Below, one piece after another: positions 17,822 to 26,866 of a stretch of DNA of 64,000 nt; the stretch's first letter is position 1, and the number at the start of each line of letters is the position of its first letter. The notes beneath the pieces are model-generated. The model was not told the DNA's origin. It ran no database searches and was given only the letters and a program-made list of their open reading frames with translations. Origin of the DNA: Ruegeria arenilitoris (GTDB taxonomy: Bacteria; Pseudomonadota; Alphaproteobacteria; Rhodobacterales; Rhodobacteraceae); NCBI RefSeq assembly GCF_013032445.1, contig NZ_WQCA01000015.1, positions 1 to 64,000 on the forward strand. Direction: 5' to 3'. Position numbers and translations under genes: made by a program.

Positions 17822-18776
17822 GCTCGCCGATCCTCTGGTGCTCCTCCTTTTGCCTGTTCCGTTGCTTATCTCGCGGTTAGTCAAGCCCCGGCCGGTGCTG
17901 GAACGCGGCTTTCCGGTTCCGGATCGAATCGGCGCGTTGCTTGCGGCGGCCGGCTCGGGCCACGCGCCCGGTGGCCATGCGATGGCGGACAAAGCGATCT
18001 TGTGGCTCATCTGGATACTGATGGTATTCGCGGTGTCCGGGCCGCGCGAACTGACGCCGGTCAGCGCCCTGAAAGTCTCGGGTCGCGATCTTGCGATTGT
18101 ACTGGATATGTCCGGATCGATGGTGCGCGATGATTTCCACCTGGATGGCCGCCAGGTCACACGGCTTGAAGCCGTGACAACCGTGGGTGCTGATTTCGCC
18201 CGCCGCAGGGCAGGGGACCGGGTGGGGCTGATCGTTTTCGGGTCCGAGGCGTATTATGCCACCCCCTTCACTTTCGATACCGAGGCCGTCGCCCGCCGGA
18301 TCGAAGAGGCCAGCATCGGCATTTCGGGGCGCGCGACAAATATCTCGGACGGTCTTGGACTGGCGCTGAAACGGATGGCCGACAGTCAGGCGGCGTCGCG
18401 GGTGGTTATCCTGCTGTCTGATGGGGTGAACAATGCCGGTGCCACCAATCCGCGTGGTGTCGCGGAACTGGCCGCCGGGATGGGCGTGCGCGTGCACACC
18501 ATCGCGTTGGGACCCAAGGATTTGGAAACCGCAGAGATGGGCGAGCGTGGTGTCGTTGATGCGGCTACCTTGCGCGCCATTGCGCAGGTTTCGGGTGGAG
18601 AGAGCTTTCGCGTCAAAACCACCGATGACCTGATTGCGGTGACAGAGGCGCTGGACCGTCTGGAAGCTACCGACAGTGCAGGCCTGACCGCTGAAATTCA
18701 TCGTAGCTATTGGACCTGGCCCGCCGCGCTGGCGGTTGTTTTTGCGCTTTGGGCGGCGTGGAGGCACGCGGAATGA
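17814..18776 (+). CDS. VWA-domain membrane protein (BatA/MxaC-like)
   Basis: 320 residues from a GTG at 17814, with GAGG 9 bases upstream. The protein then begins with a transmembrane helix (ELADPLVLLLLPVPLLISRL). A second helix precedes the VWA domain, whose MIDAS motif is AIVLDMSGSMVRDDF and later GRATNISDGLGLAL and LLSDGVNN. A C-terminal helix (WTWPAALAVVFALWAAW) ends the chain. This TM-VWA-TM layout is shared by BatA and MxaC. In methylotrophs MxaC, MxaL and MxaK help insert the metal into methanol dehydrogenase. The gene overlaps the next by ATGA. Confidence 0.88.
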   Translation: MFELADPLVLLLLPVPLLISRLVKPRPVLERGFPVPDRIGALLAAAGSGHAPGGHAMADKAILWLIWILMVFAVSGPRELTPVSALKVSGRDLAIVLDMSGSMVRDDFHLDGRQVTRLEAVTTVGADFARRRAGDRVGLIVFGSEAYYATPFTFDTEAVARRIEEASIGISGRATNISDGLGLALKRMADSQAASRVVILLSDGVNNAGATNPRGVAELAAGMGVRVHTIALGPKDLETAEMGERGVVDAATLRAIAQVSGGESFRVKTTDDLIAVTEALDRLEATDSAGLTAEIHRSYWTWPAALAVVFALWAAWRHAE

Positions 18777-19672
18777 CAGCGCCGGAGTTCACCCTGCTCA
18801 GGCCCCTTTGGCTGCTTGCCCTTCCGGGTGTTGCCGGGCTTGCCTGGTGGGTGCTGTCCCGTGCACGCGGGTTCGGCGCGTGGGACAAGGTCGCGGATGC
18901 GGCGCTGATCAAGGCGATGGCGGCGATTGGCCGGATTGAGGGCGCAGCTTTCCCGCTGGCTCCGATTGTTCTTTTGCTAGTTGCGGGGCTCAGCGTGGTC
19001 GCCCTGACCGGCCCAGCAGTCGAGCGGCGCGACGCACAGACCTATCGCAATCTGGATGGTGTTTTGTTTCTGGTTGATGCTTCGGCCAGTGTTGTCGGCA
19101 ACGAACGCTGGCCGCAGATGTTGACTATGGGCCGATTTGGTGTCGGCGCTTTGGGGTCCAGGCCTGGCGGGATCATAGTGTTTGCAGGCGACGCCTATGT
19201 CGCAACGGATATGACGACCGACCATCGGCAATTGGGTCAGACCTTTTCATTGATCGCTGCCGACACAGTACCCGACAAGGGATCCCGCCCCGAACGCGCG
19301 CTTGCGCTTTCCGCCCGGCGGATGGATGAGGCTGGCATCCTTGCCGGTGACGTGGTCCTGTTCACCGATGGTGAAGGCCTGGGGGCAGAATCCCTGCAAC
19401 ATGTTGCAGCCTTAGCCGGTCGCGACGTCAGAGTATCCTTGGTTGCGATGGCGGACTTATCCGCGCAGATGCAAACCCACGCGCGAGTTGGTGGGGGCGC
19501 CGTTTTCACATTGGACCAGACGGACGAGCTGGGGCAATGGCTGGCGCAGGACACAGCCGCGCGGCTGGAAAAGGCGGACTACCCGGTGCTTTTCTGGCAC
19601 GATCTGGGGCGGTACATTCTGGTCCTCGCTCTGTTCCCGATGCTGCTGTTGTTCTGGAGGGAAAGGGCATGA
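18773..19672 (+). CDS. VWA-domain membrane protein (BatB/MxaL-like)
   Basis: 299 residues. An N-terminal helix (LRPLWLLALPGVAGLAWWVL) and a second helix around residues 60-80 precede the VWA domain. The MIDAS is FLVDASASVVGNE, lacking the classical D-x-S-x-S-M ending, with VVLFTDGEG further on. A C-terminal helix (ILVLALFPMLLLFW) closes it. It is the second VWA gene in the module, as MxaC and MxaL are in mxa operons and BatA and BatB in Bat operons. The stop overlaps the next ATG. Confidence 0.85.
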   Translation: MTAPEFTLLRPLWLLALPGVAGLAWWVLSRARGFGAWDKVADAALIKAMAAIGRIEGAAFPLAPIVLLLVAGLSVVALTGPAVERRDAQTYRNLDGVLFLVDASASVVGNERWPQMLTMGRFGVGALGSRPGGIIVFAGDAYVATDMTTDHRQLGQTFSLIAADTVPDKGSRPERALALSARRMDEAGILAGDVVLFTDGEGLGAESLQHVAALAGRDVRVSLVAMADLSAQMQTHARVGGGAVFTLDQTDELGQWLAQDTAARLEKADYPVLFWHDLGRYILVLALFPMLLLFWRERA

Positions 19673-20343
19673 AGTGGCTGGCCCTGTTAGGAGCTGCTTT
19701 TGTGGGGCTCGCCCTTGCACTGGGTGGTGCTGCACCCTTTGGCCGGGTCGCCCTGGCGATAGGGGCGAATAGGGTCGCGGTGCAGCTGTTTTCGGACCCG
19801 GACTGGAGCGGCGTTGCTTTGTTTCGTGCAGGCGATTTTGACGCGGCCGCGCTGGCGTTCGAAGAGGCAGGAGCGATCTATAATCTGGGGAATACCGAGG
19901 TCTTTCGCGGTCGCCTCGCCGCCGGGTTGGAAGCCTATGATCAGGCGATTGCCACCGGAGATACGGATGCGCAGGCGAATTTCGACGTTGTGGCTGCCCA
20001 TTATGCGGGCCTGCAGATCGACCCCGAAGCGCTTGGCCTGTTTCCAGAGCGCAAAACCGGACCGCAGGCCGACAGCTTCATCGCGCGCGGTGATGCCCGT
20101 GCGGCGGGCACTGGCAGCGAAGTCACCAATTCCAACACGATGCTCGGGCTGGCCGAACTGGACAGTCGCGGGCGTCTTGGGGTGCGGCGCATCTTTGACG
20201 ACAAATTCATGGTGGCAGATGAGCGCTGGCTGAACCAGTTGTCCGACGTCCCCGGTGAATTCATGGTTGCCCGGATCGCGCAGGAGCACAAACGCCGCGC
20301 AAAACTGGGCCTGTCCCCGCCCGAGCCGGAGGACCCACGATGA
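19669..20343 (+). CDS. TPR-like periplasmic protein (BatC/MxaK-like)
   Basis: 224 residues from ATG 19669, with GGAGG upstream. One N-terminal helix or signal anchor is followed by a short TPR-like stretch (GVALFRAGDFDAAALAFEEA, AGLEAYDQAIATGDTDAQAN). The rest is unassigned. Such a TPR protein accompanies the two VWA proteins in Bat operons and corresponds in position to MxaK. It overlaps its neighbours at both ends by four bases. Confidence 0.7.
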   Translation: MKWLALLGAAFVGLALALGGAAPFGRVALAIGANRVAVQLFSDPDWSGVALFRAGDFDAAALAFEEAGAIYNLGNTEVFRGRLAAGLEAYDQAIATGDTDAQANFDVVAAHYAGLQIDPEALGLFPERKTGPQADSFIARGDARAAGTGSEVTNSNTMLGLAELDSRGRLGVRRIFDDKFMVADERWLNQLSDVPGEFMVARIAQEHKRRAKLGLSPPEPEDPR

Positions 20344-21521
20344 AATGGCTTGTCCTGATGTGCCTGTTCGTTCCCGTGCACGCGGTGGCTCAATCGAAAA
20401 CGGTTCTGCCCTCAGAACTGTCGATTGAGGTGACGGTCGAGGAAAACGTTGCAATCCCGTTCACGCGCGAGATGATCCTGATCTCTATCCGTGGCGTGTA
20501 CCGGCGCCACATTACCAGGGAAAAGCTGGTTCAGCCCGATTTCAACGGCTTTAGCTGGGCGCAGCTTGGGCCGGATCACTGGACGGAAGAAAGGATCAAT
20601 GGTCGAAACTTCAAAGTGTTTACCCGGAGAATGGCAGTTTACCCTGTCAGGTCCGGCACCCTGACGATTGGTCGGTTCACCCATAGCCTGACTCTGACGG
20701 ATGAAAACGACGACTGGTTCCAGCATGATATCCAGTCTGAGCCACTGACGATTGAGGTCGCCACGGCTCCGGCCTCGGCCGGTTGGTGGTTTCCTGTCCG
20801 CGACCTGAAAATCTCGGATCAATGGTCGAATGCTCCCGATCAGTTGTCCCCAGGCGAAGGCGTGTTGCGTGTAATCCGGATCGAGGCATTAGGGGCAACG
20901 CCCGAGATGGTGCCCCCGATGCCCGAGTTGCATTCACCTTCGGCCATGATCTTCGCACATCCGGAAAAGCGGTTGGTCGAGCTGACACCGGACGGCCCGG
21001 TGACATACGCGTTCTGGCGCTGGACCATTCGACCCGGCAATGACACTTCGGGCATCGTTGAGCCACTGCAGTTCAGCTACTTCGATACGGTTGCCCGGGA
21101 AAACCGTGACGTCACCATCTCAGCTCAGCGTGTGGCCTACGGTACCGTCGCGGGCGGGGAAACAGGTGTGGAGTTGAACTCCGAACCAACCGCTGCACGA
21201 CTACCCGGCTGGCCCGCTGTTGCTTTGGCGGCGTTCGTTTTTGCAATCGGAGTGGTCTGGGGCATGTCCGGCCGCAAGCTGACCGGCTTGCCGGCGCTGC
21301 AGCGTTTTGGAATCTTTGACCCGCTGGTGCGGGATCTCAGGACATGTGCCAGAACCGGGCGTGCCGACGGGCTGCGGCGGGCCGCGGCCGCGATCCTGCG
21401 CCGCGATGGACTGTCTCAAGCTCGCCTGGAACAGATGCGGGAATTCGACCGGAGGTTTTATGACCCCAAGGCTCCGGCACCTGATTTGATGGGATTTGCC
21501 CGTGACTTCCTGCGTAACTGA
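20340..21521 (+). CDS. BatD-like membrane protein (possible MxaA counterpart)
   Basis: 393 residues. A signal peptide (MKWLVLMCLFVPVHAVAQ) is followed by two immunoglobulin-like beta regions. TFHS-type features are absent, but SELSIEVTVEENVAIPFTRE resembles the N-terminus of BatD proteins. A single helix near residue 285 (WPAVALAAFVFAIGVVWGM) is followed by a cytoplasmic helical tail. BatD is predicted to bind the VWA partners in the periplasm. It ends the MoxR module; a 110-base gap follows before the response regulator. Confidence 0.75.
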   Translation: MKWLVLMCLFVPVHAVAQSKTVLPSELSIEVTVEENVAIPFTREMILISIRGVYRRHITREKLVQPDFNGFSWAQLGPDHWTEERINGRNFKVFTRRMAVYPVRSGTLTIGRFTHSLTLTDENDDWFQHDIQSEPLTIEVATAPASAGWWFPVRDLKISDQWSNAPDQLSPGEGVLRVIRIEALGATPEMVPPMPELHSPSAMIFAHPEKRLVELTPDGPVTYAFWRWTIRPGNDTSGIVEPLQFSYFDTVARENRDVTISAQRVAYGTVAGGETGVELNSEPTAARLPGWPAVALAAFVFAIGVVWGMSGRKLTGLPALQRFGIFDPLVRDLRTCARTGRADGLRRAAAAILRRDGLSQARLEQMREFDRRFYDPKAPAPDLMGFARDFLRN

Positions 21522-21631
21522 GTGGTTCCAGCAGTCAAGTTTCTGTTAAATAGAACCTTTTTCTCTGGTATCAAACTGAAACAGTTGAAACGTTCCAAAA
21601 TTGATGTACCTTTCCCAGCGGAGGAGAAGCA

Positions 21632-22351
21632 ATGCAACCGGTGGGATACCCCAAAGCGGTGGACCAAGTGTCCAACGTTTTGATCGTGGACGATCATCCG
21701 CTTTTTAGCGATGCGCTGGCTGCAGCATTGCAGCTTAGCTTCGAGAATTGCCGTATCGAAAAAGCTAAGACGCTGAAGCAGACATTCGAGGTGCTGAGCG
21801 GAGGGTTCAAGCCCGACCTGATCATGTTCGACCTGAAACTGCCGGATGTCACAGGTATCTCGGGGTTCCAACAGTTGCGTGACCGGTGGCCTTCTGCCCC
21901 TGTTCTTGTCATTTCAGCGCTTGCTTCCGGCGAGCTTGTGCGATCTCTGATCGATTATGGCGCCATGGGTTTTCTTCCCAAAGACGCCTCCGCGCAGACG
22001 CTGAAATTCGCCATCCACGAGGTCACTGCAGGCCGCAGGTATGTTCCGCCGGAATACAACCGTATCGAAGAACTGAAATCGCCGGAAGCCACGGTGTACC
22101 AGTCAAGCCCCGAACTCTCGACGCTGACGCCGCAGCAGGTACGCATCCTCAAGCTCATTTGTGTGGGCAAATCGAACAAGCAAATCGCCTATGAGCTGTC
22201 GCTGGCCGAGGCCACGGTCAAGGCGCATATCACGGCGTTGCTGCGCCGTCTGGGCGTTCGCAACCGAACCCAAGCCGCGGTTTTGGTCGACTCGGTTATG
22301 GCCCGCCAGACACGGCACGAACCGGAGGTTAAGTCCTTTCTGCAACACTGA
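21632..22351 (+). CDS. LuxR-family two-component response regulator (FlhR/AgmR type)
   Basis: 239 residues, with GGAGGAGAAGC before the ATG. The receiver is complete: VDDHPLFSDALAAALQ acidic pocket, phosphoacceptor Asp67 in LIMFDLKLPDVTG, and Lys in GFLPKDAS. The C-terminal LuxR HTH reads LTPQQVRILKLICVGKSNKQ and ATVKAHITALLRRLGVRNRT. It is followed by a FIST protein and a hybrid kinase in the same operon. The plan matches FlhR/FlhS, which controls formaldehyde and methanol oxidation in Paracoccus, and the regulators of PQQ ethanol oxidation in Pseudomonas. Likely targets are flhA and xoxF, which share an upstream 11-base element. Confidence 0.85.
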   Translation: MQPVGYPKAVDQVSNVLIVDDHPLFSDALAAALQLSFENCRIEKAKTLKQTFEVLSGGFKPDLIMFDLKLPDVTGISGFQQLRDRWPSAPVLVISALASGELVRSLIDYGAMGFLPKDASAQTLKFAIHEVTAGRRYVPPEYNRIEELKSPEATVYQSSPELSTLTPQQVRILKLICVGKSNKQIAYELSLAEATVKAHITALLRRLGVRNRTQAAVLVDSVMARQTRHEPEVKSFLQH

Positions 22352-22360
22352 GGATCGCAC

Positions 22361-23518
22361 ATGCGGGATCTGAAGCCCGGACCACACTTCATCACAACAG
22401 GCCGCTCGCTTGCGTCAGACCCACATGCAGCCGTTGAAGAAGCGTGTGCGGATATCGACAGCCGGACGTGCTGCTTTGTTCTGGCCTTTATCCCCAACGA
22501 TCTTGACCCCGTCGAAGTGTCGCGCGGCCTGAACCGAAAATTGGCCGGTGTGCCTGTTTTCGGATGCACAACCGCCGGGCAGATCACGGAACTCGGGTAT
22601 GAATCCGATACGCTGCTGTTGCTTTCATTCCCTAAATCGAACTTTCGCTGCTCATCCATCCTGTTCGAAGAACTCAGACCGCTGGATTCAACGGAAATCG
22701 CTGCCAATGCGCAGCGACAGGCAGAGCGATTTCGCCACACCGCCGGCTGGAACAGGTTGGCGCTTGTGTTCTCGGACGGGTTGTCGAAACAGGAAGACTT
22801 GCTGGTTTCCACGCTTGAGGCCGTTGTGGATGGTTTGCCGATTTTTGGTGGATCAGCAGGGGATGGCCTGCAATACGAAGAGACATTTGTGCTTCACAGC
22901 GGCAAGGCGCACAGCAATGCCGCAGTCCTGCTTTTGATTGAAACGAACCTGAGGTTTCAGGGCATTGGTTTTGACCATTTCCTGCCAATCGGGTCCGAAA
23001 TCATCATCACGGATGCCGACCCCGAAGAGCGTGTGGTTTATGAGATCAACGGCGCGCCCGCGGCCCTGGAATACGCCCGCCTGGTCGGTTGCTCCGCCGA
23101 GGATCTGTCACCGCTGGTATTTGCTGAAAACCCGCTGTTGCTGCGGCAGAACCTGAACTATTACGTGCGCGCCATTCGCGAGGCGATGGACGGGCATTCG
23201 CTGTCTTTTCTGGCTGCCATCGACGACGGCCTGATCATGACCCTCGGGCGTGGCAAGGAAATCATCGAAACGCTTGAAGCCGGGCTGGACGTGCGCGACA
23301 ACGCCGGAAATGCGCCGGATTTCATCCTTGGTTTCGATTGCGTGCTGCGTAAGCTGGAGATCGAACAAAAGCAACTGAGCAAACAGGTTTCAGATGTGCT
23401 GCAAACCCGCCGTGTTGTGGGGTTCAATACCTATGGGGAACAGCAATCGGGCTTACATATGAACCAGACTTTTGTCGGCGTGGCCTTTTTTGAACCTGAA
23501 AAACGTGAACTGAGCTGA
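22361..23518 (+). CDS. FIST N/C-domain sensory protein
   Basis: 385 residues, no signal peptide or membrane helix. The N-terminal FIST domain contains VFGCTTAGQITELGYESDTL and FGGSAGDGLQYEETFVLHSG. The C-terminal FIST_C contains GFDCVLRKLEIEQ and FNTYGEQQSGLHMNQTFVGV. FIST domains are predicted small-ligand sensors in signalling proteins. Here the protein is encoded between a response regulator and a hybrid histidine kinase, 2 bases before the kinase, so it probably feeds a cytoplasmic signal to that kinase. The ligand is not known. Confidence 0.88.
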   Translation: MRDLKPGPHFITTGRSLASDPHAAVEEACADIDSRTCCFVLAFIPNDLDPVEVSRGLNRKLAGVPVFGCTTAGQITELGYESDTLLLLSFPKSNFRCSSILFEELRPLDSTEIAANAQRQAERFRHTAGWNRLALVFSDGLSKQEDLLVSTLEAVVDGLPIFGGSAGDGLQYEETFVLHSGKAHSNAAVLLLIETNLRFQGIGFDHFLPIGSEIIITDADPEERVVYEINGAPAALEYARLVGCSAEDLSPLVFAENPLLLRQNLNYYVRAIREAMDGHSLSFLAAIDDGLIMTLGRGKEIIETLEAGLDVRDNAGNAPDFILGFDCVLRKLEIEQKQLSKQVSDVLQTRRVVGFNTYGEQQSGLHMNQTFVGVAFFEPEKRELS

Positions 23519-23520
23519 CC

Positions 23521-25776
23521 ATGCTGAACCCGGACGATCCGCTGGAACTTCAGGTCGTCAAACAGGCCAAGATCATCGATGCGCTGATGCGTCGTGCCAA
23601 TCGCCAGAAAGACGTGGGCCCCTCTGCGTTCCGCGCCTTTCAGTCGGCGATTGAACTGCAACAACGGGTGATGGAGCAAAGCCGCGACCTTGAACGTGCT
23701 ACCATCGAACTGGAAAGCGCCAGATACGAGCGGGAGCAGACGCGAAAAAGCCTGGTCAAGGCGCTGTCCTCAATGGAGGAAGGGTTTGCGCTGTTCACCG
23801 ATGGTGAGCTGAACCTTTGCAACGAGCTGTTCCAGGCAGTTTTTTCGGATGTTTCCGAGCTTGTCAGGCCGGGCCTCAGGCTGCGGCGTTTTTTTGCCCT
23901 GGTGCAGGGCAGTGGGCAGTTTGTGTCTTCTGACCGGGGGGTGTCGAACATGCCCGATGTGCTGGAACGAAATACGCGGTCCGGCATGGTAACAAGCGAG
24001 GTGATCGAACTGCGCGGCGACCGTTGGTACAAGCTGAGCGCGCAGTACACCTCGGAAGAGAATGTCGTCATTCTACTCACCGATATCACTTCGGTCGTGC
24101 GCCGGAACCGGGACGAGAAAGAAACTCTTATCGACCGGCAGGAAGATTACCTTCAGGCGGTCTTTCAAAACATGAGTTCGGGGGTTTGCACGTTTTCGGC
24201 AACCGGCGACGTCATGATGCACAATGCCCGGTTTCGTGAAATTCTGAACCTGCCGCAATCGCTGTTGCCTGAGAACGCACCGGTACAGTCCCTATTGGAC
24301 CTGCTGCGCGCGCGCGGGTTGATCAGAACCGATGATGAACTGAAAATCGGTAGGTGGCATCACGAACTGAAAAATCGGGGCTGGCTGCGCAAGCGTGTAC
24401 GCGACGGGGTAGATCGGGTTCTAGACATTCAGGCCAACCAGTTGCCGGATGGCGGCTTTCTGGTCGAACTGAAAGACGTGACACTTGAGGCACGCGCGAC
24501 GGAAACGCTGGAAAACCGCGTTATGGAGCGGACGGCTGAGCTGACGCGCGCCAACGAGAAACTGACGCGGGAATACGAAGAAAAAGCCCGTGTCGAAGAG
24601 GCGTTGCGGATAGCAAAGGAACGCGCCGAGGCCGCGGTGTCATCAAAGACCCGATTCCTGGCTGCGGCCAGTCACGACCTTCTTCAACCGATCAACGCAG
24701 CTAAGCTGATGATCTCAACCCTGACCGAGATTTCGCGCGACACTGAGTTCTACGAAATGATCGAACGTCTGGACGGTGCGTTTGGGTCGGCGGAACAGTT
24801 GCTTCATTCGCTGCTTGATATTTCGCGCCTGGAAACCGCCGATCCGGATACGGTTTCACCGACGAATGTCAGTCTGGCGTCTGTCATTGCCGGTATTCAG
24901 GGCGATCAGACGCTGGTTGCCGAGAACAAGAACGTGCGGCTAGACGTCGTGCCCAGCTCGGCTTTCGTTCATTCTGATCCGGTTTATCTGCTGCGATCCA
25001 TTCAGAATCTGGTGGTGAATGCGATCCAGTACACCGAACCCGGCGGCAGGGTATTGGTGGGATGTCGCCACCGTGGCGACAAGGTCGTCCTGCAGGTTTG
25101 GGATACCGGAATTGGCATCGCGCGAAAGGACCAGGCGCGCGTGTTCGAAGAATTCACCCGGGCGGACAACGTGCCGCTGGGTTCAGGCATGGGATTGGGC
25201 CTGTCTGTGGTTGACCGGGCATGTCGACTATTGGGCCACAAGCTGTCGTTACGATCCAAGCCCGGCGTCGGGTCCGTTTTCAGCATTGAGATGGACCGGG
25301 TCGAGGCGGATCGTGGTGTCACGGAAACACCCGATCTATTGCTGCATACCGGGGACGTTCCGCTGGATTATATCGTGCTCGTCATCGAAAATGACCGCGA
25401 TGTTCTTTTTGGCACCACGCAGTGGCTGGAACAGAATGGCGCCAGCGTGCTGCCAGCCCGATCACCCCAAGAGGCGATGCGCTTTGTCACCGATATGGGT
25501 ATGCCGCCCGATATCATACTGGCCGATTACCAGTTGGACGATGGCGACACCGGGGTCAGTGCGATCCGCCAGATCCGTCAGATGACCCGGTCCCGGGTTC
25601 CGGCCATTCTGATCACCGCAGATCGCAGCGAAGCGGTACGCAAGGCCGGTCTGAGACATGAGATTTCGGTTATGACGAAACCGGTTAAACTGTCGCGTTT
25701 GCGGTCATTGATCGTCTGGAAAATTCATCACAGCGTGATCACCCAGACGCTCGACACCGACAAAAGTCGGCAATGA
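23521..25776 (+). CDS. Hybrid histidine kinase with PAS domains and C-terminal receiver (FlhS/ErcS'-like)
   Basis: 751 residues, apparently soluble. An N-terminal coiled coil (about 30-80) is followed by two PAS-like segments (about 85-200 and 215-325) and a coiled-coil linker. HisKA has His385 in AAASHDLLQPINAAKL, and HATPase has VVNAIQYTEPGG, VWDTGIGIARKD and GSGMGLGLSVV. A C-terminal receiver has Asp669 in DIILADYQLDDGDTG. SHDLLQPINAA is typical of the NahK/ErcS' group. The kinase is in an operon with a FIST protein and a LuxR-type regulator. With no membrane span it must sense a cytoplasmic cue, possibly relayed by the FIST protein. Confidence 0.88.
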   Translation: MLNPDDPLELQVVKQAKIIDALMRRANRQKDVGPSAFRAFQSAIELQQRVMEQSRDLERATIELESARYEREQTRKSLVKALSSMEEGFALFTDGELNLCNELFQAVFSDVSELVRPGLRLRRFFALVQGSGQFVSSDRGVSNMPDVLERNTRSGMVTSEVIELRGDRWYKLSAQYTSEENVVILLTDITSVVRRNRDEKETLIDRQEDYLQAVFQNMSSGVCTFSATGDVMMHNARFREILNLPQSLLPENAPVQSLLDLLRARGLIRTDDELKIGRWHHELKNRGWLRKRVRDGVDRVLDIQANQLPDGGFLVELKDVTLEARATETLENRVMERTAELTRANEKLTREYEEKARVEEALRIAKERAEAAVSSKTRFLAAASHDLLQPINAAKLMISTLTEISRDTEFYEMIERLDGAFGSAEQLLHSLLDISRLETADPDTVSPTNVSLASVIAGIQGDQTLVAENKNVRLDVVPSSAFVHSDPVYLLRSIQNLVVNAIQYTEPGGRVLVGCRHRGDKVVLQVWDTGIGIARKDQARVFEEFTRADNVPLGSGMGLGLSVVDRACRLLGHKLSLRSKPGVGSVFSIEMDRVEADRGVTETPDLLLHTGDVPLDYIVLVIENDRDVLFGTTQWLEQNGASVLPARSPQEAMRFVTDMGMPPDIILADYQLDDGDTGVSAIRQIRQMTRSRVPAILITADRSEAVRKAGLRHEISVMTKPVKLSRLRSLIVWKIHHSVITQTLDTDKSRQ

Positions 25777-25823
25777 CAGGAACGCTAAAGGCCGTACTCT
25801 CACAAGCGGGAGGGCGCTTGCTC

Positions 25824-26498
25824 ATGAGGACGCTAATAATCGTGCTTGCCGTATTTGGCCTGAGCTTCAATCCGGCCTTTGCGGCATCGGCTGATGGGGA
25901 AAAGGCCTATGATCTTCTGTTCCAGGAGGGTGTTCTGGATAGCATCGCCCGGGACAAAGAGCTTGTCTATCAACGCATGGTGACTAACGGCCTGAAGCCC
26001 GAAACCGCCGCGCGCGATACCGGGGACATAGCGCTCAGCTTCACCGATGACGGCTCGGAAATGGCACATCTGGAGTTTCGGCAGGACGACAAGCATCGAG
26101 CGATGGGCGTGTTTCCGGCCAGCGTTGGCAACCCGATGATCATGGTTTTCTATGAAAGCACCATTCGCGATATGGCCGAAACCGCAGGTGGCAGTCCGTT
26201 TTATATTCGCAATCGTGTGAAAGATGCGCTGGTTCAACCTGCCGAAGTGGTTGCAGGTCAGGCGGTTTTCGACGGCAAAACCGTACCCGTGCAGATCATC
26301 CGAATGCGCCCGTTTGAAAATGATCCGAACAAGGACCGAATGCAGGGGTTTGGAGATCTGGTGCTGAGTGTGACAGTCTCAGAGCAGGTGCCGGGGTGGT
26401 ATCTGCGGCTGGTGGCCGAGACAGATCCGGAAAACGGCTCTGATGTCATCTATCGCTCGGAAATGCAGTTCGAAGGAGTGCAGGAGGGCCGGGAATGA
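25824..26498 (+). CDS. Secreted hypothetical protein of the quinoprotein cluster
   Basis: 224 residues from ATG 25824, preceded by GGGAGG. An earlier ATG at 25773, overlapping the kinase stop, would disrupt the signal peptide (MRTLIIVLAVFGLSFNPAFAA). The mature part is soluble and mixed alpha/beta with no motif I can name. It overlaps the following small secreted gene by ATGA, so the two are probably co-translated. Its position between the regulators and the SoxYZ-like gene suggests a role in periplasmic alcohol oxidation. No function can be assigned. Confidence 0.7.
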   Translation: MRTLIIVLAVFGLSFNPAFAASADGEKAYDLLFQEGVLDSIARDKELVYQRMVTNGLKPETAARDTGDIALSFTDDGSEMAHLEFRQDDKHRAMGVFPASVGNPMIMVFYESTIRDMAETAGGSPFYIRNRVKDALVQPAEVVAGQAVFDGKTVPVQIIRMRPFENDPNKDRMQGFGDLVLSVTVSEQVPGWYLRLVAETDPENGSDVIYRSEMQFEGVQEGRE

Positions 26499-26860
26499 CG
26501 GTTTCGATGCGTTTTGCAATAGTTGTTGCAACGTTTTGTGCTGCTGCGCCACCCGCGTCCATGGCACAAAGCGTGGCGGAGCGGCTGAATGACTATCCTA
26601 CCGCCGCAAGGGCAGATTTTGTATTCGCTTGTATGGTCACCAATGGCCAGTCCCGCGAAATGCTGGACCGGTGTTCGTGTTCGATCGACCTGATCGCCTC
26701 GATCCTGCCATATGAAAGATACGAACAGGCCGAAACAGTTCTGTCGATGCGCCGGGTCGGTGGCGAGCGCATGGCGTTCTTCAAAAGTGCAGTAATGGCG
26801 GAAGCAATGGTTGCCGACCTGCGCAGGGCGCAGGCCGAGGCCGAAGTTGTCTGTTTCTAA
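26495..26860 (+). CDS. Small secreted cysteine-containing hypothetical protein
   Basis: 121 residues with a signal peptide ending near PPASMAQS. Four cysteines remain in the mature part (FACMVTN, DRCSCSIDL and the C-terminal VVCF), enough for two disulfides. The CMVTNG...CSCS pattern recurs in small exported proteins of roseobacters. It is translationally coupled to the preceding secreted gene. It ends 6 bases before the convergent SoxYZ-like gene. Function unknown. Confidence 0.65.
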   Translation: MTVSMRFAIVVATFCAAAPPASMAQSVAERLNDYPTAARADFVFACMVTNGQSREMLDRCSCSIDLIASILPYERYEQAETVLSMRRVGGERMAFFKSAVMAEAMVADLRRAQAEAEVVCF

Positions 26861-26866
26861 CAGGCG

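Noticed and set aside
17877..18767. 296-codon minus-strand open frame opposite the first VWA gene
   Set aside because: Shadow frame; the VWA gene overlaps its neighbours correctly and carries a MIDAS motif.
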